Positions 54,888 through 63,200 of a stretch of DNA of 64,000 nt are shown one piece after another. Within the stretch, counting starts at the first letter, position 1, and each line of letters opens with the position of its first letter. The notes beneath the pieces were generated by a model that was given only the letters and a program-made list of their open reading frames with translations, searched no databases and was not told the DNA's origin. A program made the translations under genes and the position numbers. Origin of the DNA: Rhizobium sp. ZPR4 (GTDB lineage Bacteria > Pseudomonadota > Alphaproteobacteria > Rhizobiales > Rhizobiaceae); NCBI RefSeq assembly GCF_040215725.1, contig NZ_CP157968.1, forward strand, positions 1,674,001-1,738,000, in the 5' to 3' direction.

Positions 54888-56132
54888 CTAGATGGCTTCC
54901 AGCATGAACAGCTCGTCGAGTGTCTGGCGCCTGCGGATCAATCGATGTGTCTCACCGTCGATCAGGATCTCCGGAGCATAAAGACGGCTGTTATAGTTCG
55001 ACGACATGGTTGCGCCGTAAGCGCCGGCGCCATGAAACACGAGATAGTCGCCGACATGGGTTTCGGGCAGATCGCGCGTTTCTACCGTGCCATTGTCCGT
55101 CTGCGTGAAAACATCTCCCGATTCACAAAGCGGGCCTGCGACGACGGTTGGGAAGAGTGTTCCGGCAGCATCGCGAGGCGTCTTGCCAGGAATGACGGAG
55201 ATGTGATGGTAGCTACCATACATGGCCGGTCTGGCGAGATCGCTGAAACCCGCATCGACAAGGACGAAGCGGTTGCGGCCCATCATCTTGACGGCTCTGA
55301 CTTCAGCAAGCAATAGGCCGGAATCGGCGGTCAGAAAGCGGCCTGGTTCGATCTCCAGCCGGATTGGATGGCCGAAATGTGCCTCGATCTCGCGCCGCGC
55401 CTTATCCCAGAGCGAAAAATAATGAGCGGGATCGATCTCTTCTTCCCCCTCCCTGTAAGGCACGGAGAGACCGCCGCCAGCCGAGATGGCCTCGATATCG
55501 ACATCCAGCGCGCGGCAGAAGCCGATCATCGCACCGCAAACGCGCTGCAGATGCCCGTAATCGACGCCGGAGCCGATATGCATATGCAGCCCGACTAGCT
55601 TCAGCGAATATTTCCGCGTCAGCGCCACCGCCTCCTGCAATTGCTCGAACCAGATGCCGTGCTTGCTGGTTTCACCGCCGGTGTTGGTTTTTTTGCTATG
55701 GCCATGCCCGAAACCGGGATTGATGCGCAGCCACACCCTATGACCAGGCGAACGCTCACCCAGCTGATGCAGCATGTCGATGGAACCGATATTCACCTCG
55801 ACCTTGTCGGCAATGACGCGTTCCAGTGTCGGCCGGTCGAAGACATCGGCGGTGAATACGATCTCCGCAGCTCCGGACGAATTGCCGGCAGCAAAACCCG
55901 CCCGCATCGCGCGATCGATCTCGCCGAGTGAAACGGCATCGACCCGCACACCCGCATTTCGCATCTCTTTCAGGATATGAATGTTCGAACAGGCCTTCTG
56001 CGCATAGCGAATGACATCAAAGGCGGAGAGTTGCGCGATGCGGCGGCGGATCGCGGCGGCATCATAGATCCAGAGCGGCGTTCCATATTCGGCGGCAAGC
56101 GCGCTCAGCGTTTCATTGGAAGGAATGGTCAT
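54888..56132 (-). CDS. Diaminopimelate decarboxylase-like PLP enzyme (LysA/fold III)
   Basis: 414 aa fold-III decarboxylase. PLP lysine in YAQKACSN (Lys46), HMHIGSGVDYG, GGGLSVPY, EPGRFLTADSG and the catalytic-cysteine motif GPLCESGDVF are present; the last is typical of diaminopimelate/lysine-group decarboxylases. A biosynthetic lysA is normally elsewhere on the chromosome, so this copy, 107 bp from a siderophore operon, may be a specialised amino-acid decarboxylase. Own terminator downstream. Confidence 0.85.
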   Translation of the reverse strand: MTIPSNETLSALAAEYGTPLWIYDAAAIRRRIAQLSAFDVIRYAQKACSNIHILKEMRNAGVRVDAVSLGEIDRAMRAGFAAGNSSGAAEIVFTADVFDRPTLERVIADKVEVNIGSIDMLHQLGERSPGHRVWLRINPGFGHGHSKKTNTGGETSKHGIWFEQLQEAVALTRKYSLKLVGLHMHIGSGVDYGHLQRVCGAMIGFCRALDVDIEAISAGGGLSVPYREGEEEIDPAHYFSLWDKARREIEAHFGHPIRLEIEPGRFLTADSGLLLAEVRAVKMMGRNRFVLVDAGFSDLARPAMYGSYHHISVIPGKTPRDAAGTLFPTVVAGPLCESGDVFTQTDNGTVETRDLPETHVGDYLVFHGAGAYGATMSSNYNSRLYAPEILIDGETHRLIRRRQTLDELFMLEAI

Positions 56133-56238
56133 CTTGTCTCAATCAGTCTGGGCGGGAATAGATCAACGATGAATAATAGTACGGGCGGAGCGACTGTGTC
56201 ACTCCACCCCTTTCGTGATGTAACGGTGCTGCGGCCGG

Positions 56239-57420
56239 CTAGCGCTTGGCGGCTGCAAGTGCCTGATCGAGATCAGCAATGACTTCCTTGGCCGAATGCA
56301 GTCCGACGTTCAAACGGATCGTTCGATCGCTGACGCCGAAGCGCGCGAAGACATTGGTTTCCGGCGAGATGCTGAGCGCGGCCTTTGCCGGCACCACGAG
56401 GCTCTCAGGCCCACCCCAGCTCACCCCGATGCGGATGATGCGCAAGGCGTCGACGAAGTCGGCGACATCGATGTGGTCCGAGACCTCGAAGGAAAACAGC
56501 CCGCCAAATCCGCTGAAAGTACGTTTTCCCGGATGATCGCCGAGTGCCGGATGCATGACGTTGGTCACATCCGCATGGGCATCGAGCCAGGACGCCACTT
56601 CGAGCCCGGCTTCATGGTGATGGCGCATGCGGAATGGCAGGGTCTCGAGATTACGCAGCACGAGCCATGCCTCGAATGGCGCGAGCTTCGCACCCGTATA
56701 GGGGTAGATTTCGCTGTTGATCCGGTCGATATGCACCTTGGAGCCGGTAACAAGACCCGCCACCGTATCGCTCTGTCCGCCGAGATATTTCGAGGCGGCG
56801 TGGATGACAATATCGATGCCGACAGCGAGCGGCTTCTGGAAGAGTGGCGTTGCCCAGGAATTGTCGACCATTGTCACGACGCCATGGCGGCGAGCAACCT
56901 CGGCGATCGCAGTCAGATCCTGCAGCTCGAAAACCATCGAGGTCGGGCTTTCGAGATAGGCAAGCTTGGCGCCGGGAAGTGCGGCAAGCATCGCCTCCGT
57001 GTCCGTGCCATCGATATAGTCGACGGTAATGCCGAAGCGCTTCAGCACTTTCTCGAAGAAGCGGAAGGCATCGCTATAGACGTGCCGCACGGTGACGATG
57101 CGGTCGCCAGGCCCGACAAAGGCGAGGACTGCGGCGGCAATCGCGCCCATGCCGCTCGAAAAAGCGCGTGCCTCTTCCGCGCCCTCCATCTCGGCAATCT
57201 TGCGCTCCAGAAGCCGTACCGTCGGATTGTCGCCGCGCGAATAGATCGGCTTCTTCGAACGGCCGGCGAAGACGTCCTCAAGCTCTCTGTAGCTATCGAA
57301 CAGGAAGAGCGATGTCTGGTAGATCGGCGGCACCGCCGCATCGAACGGATCGTCACGCGGCGGCATCAGCGCATCTGGAATGGTGTGGCGGTAGGCATCG
57401 AATCTCGGCGTCTCGTTCAT
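56239..57420 (-). CDS. Cys/Met-metabolism PLP enzyme (cystathionine beta-lyase-like), candidate VbsL
   Basis: 393 aa fold-I PLP enzyme. Tyrosine segment YSRGDNPTVRLLERKIAEMEGAE, GMGAIAAAVLAF, catalytic aspartate VDNSWATP and PLP lysine in HAASKYLGGQSD. Lies 15 bp after the MATE gene in the vbsA transcript. In Rhizobium leguminosarum, vbsADL is one unit whose L gene is needed for D-ornithine-type stereochemistry in vicibactin; matching this gene to vbsL is inference from gene order. Confidence 0.82.
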   Translation of the reverse strand: MNETPRFDAYRHTIPDALMPPRDDPFDAAVPPIYQTSLFLFDSYRELEDVFAGRSKKPIYSRGDNPTVRLLERKIAEMEGAEEARAFSSGMGAIAAAVLAFVGPGDRIVTVRHVYSDAFRFFEKVLKRFGITVDYIDGTDTEAMLAALPGAKLAYLESPTSMVFELQDLTAIAEVARRHGVVTMVDNSWATPLFQKPLAVGIDIVIHAASKYLGGQSDTVAGLVTGSKVHIDRINSEIYPYTGAKLAPFEAWLVLRNLETLPFRMRHHHEAGLEVASWLDAHADVTNVMHPALGDHPGKRTFSGFGGLFSFEVSDHIDVADFVDALRIIRIGVSWGGPESLVVPAKAALSISPETNVFARFGVSDRTIRLNVGLHSAKEVIADLDQALAAAKR

Positions 57421-57435
57421 GGCGTTCCTCTTGGG

Positions 57436-58806
57436 TCAGGAGTGAAGTGTCGATTGGCCAGCAAGGCGGCCCGGTGCATCGGTCGGCAGAATGGCGAGCC
57501 ATTCCCGCCATCCAACAAAGCCTCCAAGGATGGCAGCCAGAATGGCAGCGGTGACAGCAGCGGCGGCAACACCGGCAAAGCCCAACCAAAGCGGCAGCAG
57601 AAGCAGAAGCGGGATCAGCAGATAGCCCTGCGGCGCAAGCCCCACGAGCGCGGACAGGCCGGCCCTGCCCCGCGATTGCAGCATAACGAGCAAGACGGAT
57701 TGAAAGGCCGCAAGTGGAAAGATCGGAAAGAGGGACCGCAGCCAGGCTGCTGCCTCATCCACGACGTCCTGGCTGTCCGTAAACAGGCGTGCGATCGGCT
57801 CGGCAGCCAGGAACAGCAGGATAGAATAGAGCAATGCGACCGGTATCGTCACAGCAAGCATGAACCGGATAACGGCTTTCAGTCGCTCAGCATCGCCAGC
57901 GCCAAAAGCATGGCTGACGACGCTCTGGGCGCCTAGGCAAAAGCCGAACAACGGAAGCTGTCCCAAGGTCATCAAGCGGATGGCAATGGCCGTCGCGGCG
58001 ACACCTGTATCCCCGCCATGGACAGCGGCCTCGCGCATCAAGACCAGAAAGCCAAAGCCTGTGACAATGCTTGTTGCGGCAGCGGGAAGACCAATGCGCG
58101 CGATCGGCCAAAGCAGTTGCCAGCATATCGCCCCGCCGGTCACGCTCACAGTTCCCCATCGGCGCAGGAAATAAGCGATATAGCATGCAAGGGCAGCGAT
58201 GGACGACACGATGGTCGCCAGTGCGGCGCCCGACGCACCTAGCTTGAAGAGAAAGATGAAGACGGGATCGAGAACCGCGTTCAAGGCGAAGCTCGCGATC
58301 AACACGATCATCGAAAAACGTGAATTGCCCTCGGCGATCGCGATGAAATCGCAGATAGCCTGCAAAAGCCCGAGCGTCATCCCGAAAGCAAGCAGCCGCC
58401 CGTAATCGAGCCCAGGGGCGAGGAGATTGTCGCTGGCACCGAGTGCGCCGACAAAATCCGGCAGGCCGAGATAGATCAGTATCGACAAGGCTATGCCGAG
58501 CGGGATCGTCGCCGCGAGCGCTGTCGTGGCGACCGACGAAGCGGCTTTGATATCTCCCTCGCCGAGATGGCGCGCCAGCAGCGTCGCAAGCCCGATACCG
58601 AGCCCCTGACCTGCTGCCGCAACAAGCAGAAACAGCGGCATGACCAGACTGATGCCTGCCAGCACATCCGGGCCTAGCGCCCCCAGGAAGATCGCGTTGA
58701 TCGCATGATGGCCGGCGCTGGCGGCCAGCCCGGCCACCGCCGGGAGCGCGACCGCCAGAACGAGCCGCTTGATACGCGGATCGTTCATATCGACGGCTGT
58801 CTTCAT
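57436..58806 (-). CDS. MATE-family efflux transporter, candidate VbsD
   Basis: 456 aa with about 12 membrane helices in two homologous halves; MATE features are the LAVALPAVAGLAASAGHHAINAIFLG opening and GIGLATLLARHLGEGD. The start shares one base with the vbsA stop (TGATG). Position suggests siderophore export; equivalence to vbsD is from gene order. Start may be ATG 58788. Confidence 0.85.
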   Translation of the reverse strand: MKTAVDMNDPRIKRLVLAVALPAVAGLAASAGHHAINAIFLGALGPDVLAGISLVMPLFLLVAAAGQGLGIGLATLLARHLGEGDIKAASSVATTALAATIPLGIALSILIYLGLPDFVGALGASDNLLAPGLDYGRLLAFGMTLGLLQAICDFIAIAEGNSRFSMIVLIASFALNAVLDPVFIFLFKLGASGAALATIVSSIAALACYIAYFLRRWGTVSVTGGAICWQLLWPIARIGLPAAATSIVTGFGFLVLMREAAVHGGDTGVAATAIAIRLMTLGQLPLFGFCLGAQSVVSHAFGAGDAERLKAVIRFMLAVTIPVALLYSILLFLAAEPIARLFTDSQDVVDEAAAWLRSLFPIFPLAAFQSVLLVMLQSRGRAGLSALVGLAPQGYLLIPLLLLLPLWLGFAGVAAAAVTAAILAAILGGFVGWREWLAILPTDAPGRLAGQSTLHS

Positions 58807-59957
58807 CAGGCGCCCCGCGCCAGAGAGCCAAGGACAGACTGCCCATCCTCCGTGGGCAAACCGGTGAGATCCGGCAGCAGCAGCCGATCCATAAAGAAGC
58901 GCTCGCGCAGGAGCATAACCAGCAACGCCCTCTTGTGCGGGAACTGAATGTGCTTGACCTTGGCGAAGCCGGAACGGTCGAGATTGCGGATCTGCTGGAC
59001 GTGATGATGGATCGGTTCCCCGACGATACGACGGGTGCGTGGATCGGCCAGGAACATGTAGTGCATCAACGATGGCAGCCAGGCGCTGACGAAGGCCTTT
59101 CCGCGAAAATCATCCTCTCCGATCGCCACATGCCAGCCTCGATCATAGCCATCAGCGTCGTAGTGCGGTCCGATCCTGTCTTCCTTGGCCCAATAGAGTT
59201 CGAAGTAACCGAAAGGCACGCCGCCGAAGGTCCCGATCAGCGGCAGCGTACGCGGATCTGCAAGGCGGCCTGCGATGAAATTGCGATGATAGGAAAGATC
59301 GCCGCTGTCTTCCCATATGGCAGCAACCCTCGGATCATTCATCCAGCGATGGAAATGCGGAAGATCGGCCTCGATATCGGCGACATGAAAACCGAGTTGC
59401 GTGTTCAGCCAGGGAATGAAGCGGCTGTAGACGCGGCCGGCGGGCTTCGGCGGCCGCTGCGGATGAAGGACACCATTCGTCAAGATCGGCAGTTCCGGAT
59501 AGGCCTTGGGTGAACTTCCGAGCCAGGATCTCGCTTGTTGAAAAAAGGAATCCGGCCGCACGATGAGGCTGCCCCCGCTATGCTCGATCGCGCCGGATTC
59601 CAGCAGTCGCTTTGCAAGATCATCATCCGCAAGTGCGATCTCGAAGCCGGTCAGGTGCGGATTGCATGCCAGAACAGCTTCCGACACGGCGTTGACAATA
59701 TCCTCGCCAGAAAGCGGCAAGGCTGCCGTGGAGATTGCTTCGAAGACCAGGAGATTGCTGGCCGGCCCCGATAGATGACCTGAGGCCACCTTCACTCCGT
59801 GATGCTCGACGCGAAAACTCCCTGGCGCAGGCCCTGCCGATATGATGAGCGGCTGGCCACAGGCAAGCGCGCTGCTCTCAAAGCCCGAAGCCGGCAGGCG
59901 CAGATCAAAGGATTTCTCCGCCGTCCTATCACCCTTCATCGCCAGGGAAGCATCCAT
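58806..59957 (-). CDS. vbsA: GNAT/IucB-type N-hydroxyornithine acyltransferase VbsA
   Basis: 383 aa. A family-specific N-terminal half is followed by a siderophore-type GNAT domain: FHVADIEADLPHFHRWMNDPRVAAIWE, PLIGTFGGVPFGYFELYWAKEDR and RIVGEPIHHH...FAKVKHIQFPHKRALLVML, as in IucB/RhbD/VbsA. In vicibactin synthesis VbsA attaches 3-hydroxybutyrate to N5-hydroxyornithine. GGAG 7 nt before ATG 59957. Driven by the promoter at 60028-60053. Confidence 0.9.
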   Translation of the reverse strand: MDASLAMKGDRTAEKSFDLRLPASGFESSALACGQPLIISAGPAPGSFRVEHHGVKVASGHLSGPASNLLVFEAISTAALPLSGEDIVNAVSEAVLACNPHLTGFEIALADDDLAKRLLESGAIEHSGGSLIVRPDSFFQQARSWLGSSPKAYPELPILTNGVLHPQRPPKPAGRVYSRFIPWLNTQLGFHVADIEADLPHFHRWMNDPRVAAIWEDSGDLSYHRNFIAGRLADPRTLPLIGTFGGVPFGYFELYWAKEDRIGPHYDADGYDRGWHVAIGEDDFRGKAFVSAWLPSLMHYMFLADPRTRRIVGEPIHHHVQQIRNLDRSGFAKVKHIQFPHKRALLVMLLRERFFMDRLLLPDLTGLPTEDGQSVLGSLARGA

Positions 59958-60027
59958 ATTTCATCTCCATATCTTCAGAACCACGCCGGCTGAGATCGAC
60001 AGGCCAAGCACAGCCCTAATTCTGCGG

Positions 60028-60053
60028 TGACGAACGACATTGGCAAAAATTCA
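60028..60053 (-). promoter_or_regulatory. Putative ECF-sigma promoter of vbsA
   Basis: Reads TGAATTTT, 9 nt, CGTTCGTCA on the minus strand, pointing to vbsA about 70 bp away. CGTC-containing -10 elements and a defined upstream box are typical of ECF sigma promoters. The identical box pair and spacing recur facing vbsS. RpoI is the known ECF regulator of vbs genes in R. leguminosarum. Confidence 0.65.
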
Positions 60054-60087
60054 AAATATTTTCCGAAAATATTTTTTGAAAATCTTC

Positions 60088-60113
60088 TGAATTTTCCAAA
60101 ACTCCGTTCGTCA
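60088..60113 (+). promoter_or_regulatory. Putative ECF-sigma promoter of vbsS
   Basis: TGAATTTT (60088-60095), 9 nt, CGTTCGTCA (60105-60113), pointing to vbsS and leaving a leader of roughly 160 nt. Exact mirror image of the site at 60028-60053 in both boxes. Confidence 0.65.
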
Positions 60114-60282
60114 TGCAGCTGCATCGATGTAATTTTCGGAGTATCCGAGTTTATCGGCGCCAGAAGTCAGAGATATCAATCGATTAAACTTAATATCTAT
60201 CACAGATATTGAGACGTATATGTTATTGTATTTCAATCGATTGGATATGTATTTCAGTACACTCAGGGAGAATGGCGAAGAA

Positions 60283-63200
60283 ATGACTGTCCATGATCGG
60301 AACGCCAAGGCAGCAAACGACTCGGATCACCTCGCCAAATGCTCGCTGTCGCCGGCGCAGTCACGTATCTGGCTCTTGTCGGAGACGGGTAACGAAGTCG
60401 TTTACGGGCGACAAATACTCGCCATCGTCTTTCCTTCTGTTACTCTTGCTGCAGCGCATGAGGGCCTTTCAAGGCTTTCGCGCCAACATCCGCTCATCAC
60501 CTCGGAATTCGAAGCTCGGGCGGGTGGCGCCGTCCAACAGATCCTGAAAAACGGCCGCTTCGTCGACGTCCTTGAGACGGAGTTGACTGCCGGCGAAAAC
60601 CTGGACGAAGCGCTGACCGCAGCCGCCACGGCCGAACGAGCCCGCGCCATAGATCTTACCAATGGCAATCCGGCCCGCTTCATCCTTCTGACGCAAAACG
60701 GGCAAGCGCTCGGCGCTGTATTTTCCCTCCACGCAATCCTTGCCGACGCCGCCGCGCTCGACCTGCTTGCGACGGATTTCCTTCGCAACATCGACGGCCA
60801 CGGCCCGGCGGATATTGCGGAGACGGTGCTGCCCGACGCCGCATCATGGATGATTGCCAATGGCGCACCACGCCATGCGGGACCGGAGTTGGTCGACTTC
60901 TGGTTCCAGCGGCTGACAGCTCAGGAGAACATTGCGTCACTCCTGCCGCAAACGTCGGCTGGAAAGACCATGGTCGACGAGGCATGGTTCGAGCATATGC
61001 TTGAAGTGCCGGTACAGTCGTCTACTGACACGTCTCGCGACATGCTTGCCGCCCTCGGGATCGCCCTGCGGCGCCATACCGGATATGGCACTCAAAGGAT
61101 CGGCCTCGTCACGCGCCCGGAAAGGCAGAAAGTTGCCGCCCGCAGCGAAGATGTGTTGATCCTGACGCCGGAACTCGACGGCACCATGACGCTCAAGGGC
61201 GTTCACGACGCATTCGTCAAGGAAATCGATACGGCGACCCGGCAATTCCTGCCTTTCGAGGCTCTTGCCGATGCGCTAATACGACGGGACGAATTCTTCG
61301 ACACCACCGGCCTCGTCAAGACACTCCTCGATGTGCGCCCGCCCTCGCGCCTCCCGCAAGCAACCTCGAACGAAGTTGCGGCACGCAGCCCCATCGAACC
61401 GCCGGCACGCCGCGATGCCGATCTGGTCGTCACCGTTTCACCGGCATCCGTCGGCAAACTGCGTATCGGCATCGGCTTTGACCCACAGAAGCATGATCGA
61501 AAGCAGATCATACGCTTCGCCGACGATCTTGCCATGGCACTTGCGCAGTTGAATGCCAATCCCGGCACGCAGGTCAAACATATTGCCTTTGTGTCGTTGG
61601 AAGAGCTGGACAGGCTTTCAGCACCCTACCCCGACGCGCCGGAGCCCGACGACGGCACGCCTATCCACGAGGTCATCTCAGCACAGGCGAAGCGACGGCC
61701 GAACGCCTTTGCCGTCGCGCAGGGCGAAAAATCGGTAACACATGGCGAGCTCGAAGCTGCCGCCAACCGGCTGGCTCATCGATTGATCGCGATGGGGATC
61801 AGCCCGGAAAAGCGCGTGGCCATCGCCCTTGAAAAATCGATCGATGCCATCATTGCCATTCTTGCCGTCTTCAAGTCGGGCGGCGCGTTCACCCCAGTCG
61901 AGCCGGATCATCCGGAGGCGCGCAATCGTCACATCCTGACAGCCCCGGGCCTTTCGCTCGTCATTTCCCGAACGAAACACATCGGCAACCTGCCGAGCGA
62001 TATAGCGACACCCTACCTCAATCTCGACGCCACCGACCTGTCCACGGAGAGCGTCGACGCACCGGCAACGACGATTGCCCCAAAGCAGCTTGCCTATGTG
62101 ATTTACACCTCAGGCTCGACGGGCATACCGAAGGGCGTCGCGGTCGAGCACGGCCCACTGGCGCACCATTGCAAGGCGACCCTGCGCATCTACGAGATGA
62201 GCGAGGGGTCCTGCGAATATCCTGTGCTTCCCTTCACCTCCGACGGTGGTCACGAGCGCTGGATCGTACCGCTGATGGCTGGCGGCGGCGTGGTGCTGAC
62301 GCAAGACAAGCTTGCGACGCCCGAAGATGCATTCGCGATGATGAAGCGACACGGCGTCAACAATGCCAGCCTGCCCACCAGCTATGTGCGCGGCCTTGCG
62401 GAATATGCCGGCGAGAACAGCGAAATACCGCGGTTGCGGCTCTATTCCTTCGGCGGCGAAGCCCTGTCGCAGGCGGTGTTCGACATGATTACCGAAAACC
62501 TGAAGGCCCAGCTGCTCATCAACGGTTACGGTCCGACCGAAACGATCATGACGCCGATGATCTGGAAAATTCCGGCCGGAACCCGCTTCGAGGGGACAGT
62601 CGCGCCGATCGGTCGCGGCGTGGGCGATCGGCGTATTTATGTGCTCGATACCGACCTTGCGCCGGTTCCGGTCGGTGTGATCGGCGAAATCTATATCGGC
62701 GGCAGCGGCCTGGCACGCGGCTATCTCGGCCAGCCGGAGCTGACGGCGGACCGTTTCATCCCCGATCCCTTCTCGAAAGGCGGCAGACTTTACAAGTCGG
62801 GCGATCTCGGCCGCTGGCGGGAAGACGGCATTGTCGAATTTGCCGGCCGCGTCGACCACCAGATCAAATTGCGCGGCTTCCGCATCGAGCCGGGCGAAAT
62901 CGAAGCCGTGCTGCGCTCGGATCAGCGGGTCGCCGAGGCGGTCATCCTCCTTCACAATGAAGGTGGCCGCAGTTCTCTGGTCGCCTATGTGGTGCCGCGC
63001 GAGGGCGAGAACTTGAGCGTGACCGAGTTGCGCCGCGCCGCCATGACCGCCCTGCCCGATTACATGGTGCCGCAGACCATCATGCTGATCGACAAGCTGC
63101 CGATGGGGCCGAATAGCAAGCTCGATCGTGCCGCCCTGCCCGCACCACGCATAGAGCGCGAAATGGCGCTACCTGCCAACGACAAGGAAAAAGCGATCCT

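Larger units (their letters stand above)
59958..60282. other. vbsA/vbsS divergent intergenic region
   Basis: 325 bp, AT-rich. It holds two mirror-image promoters listed separately. No MbtH-like or other small gene is seen between the promoter and vbsS. Confidence 0.6.

Noticed and set aside
56296..57936. 546-aa rightward open frame across the PLP and MATE genes
   Set aside because: Shadow of well-supported genes on the other strand, with no recognisable family.
60027..60212. 61-aa frame in the vbs intergenic region, considered as an MbtH-like protein
   Set aside because: It lacks MbtH motifs, is AT-driven, and begins inside the proposed promoter pair.
62110..62955. 281-aa leftward frame inside the NRPS adenylation domain
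   Set aside because: The plus-strand reading contains every adenylation core motif; the opposite frame has none.
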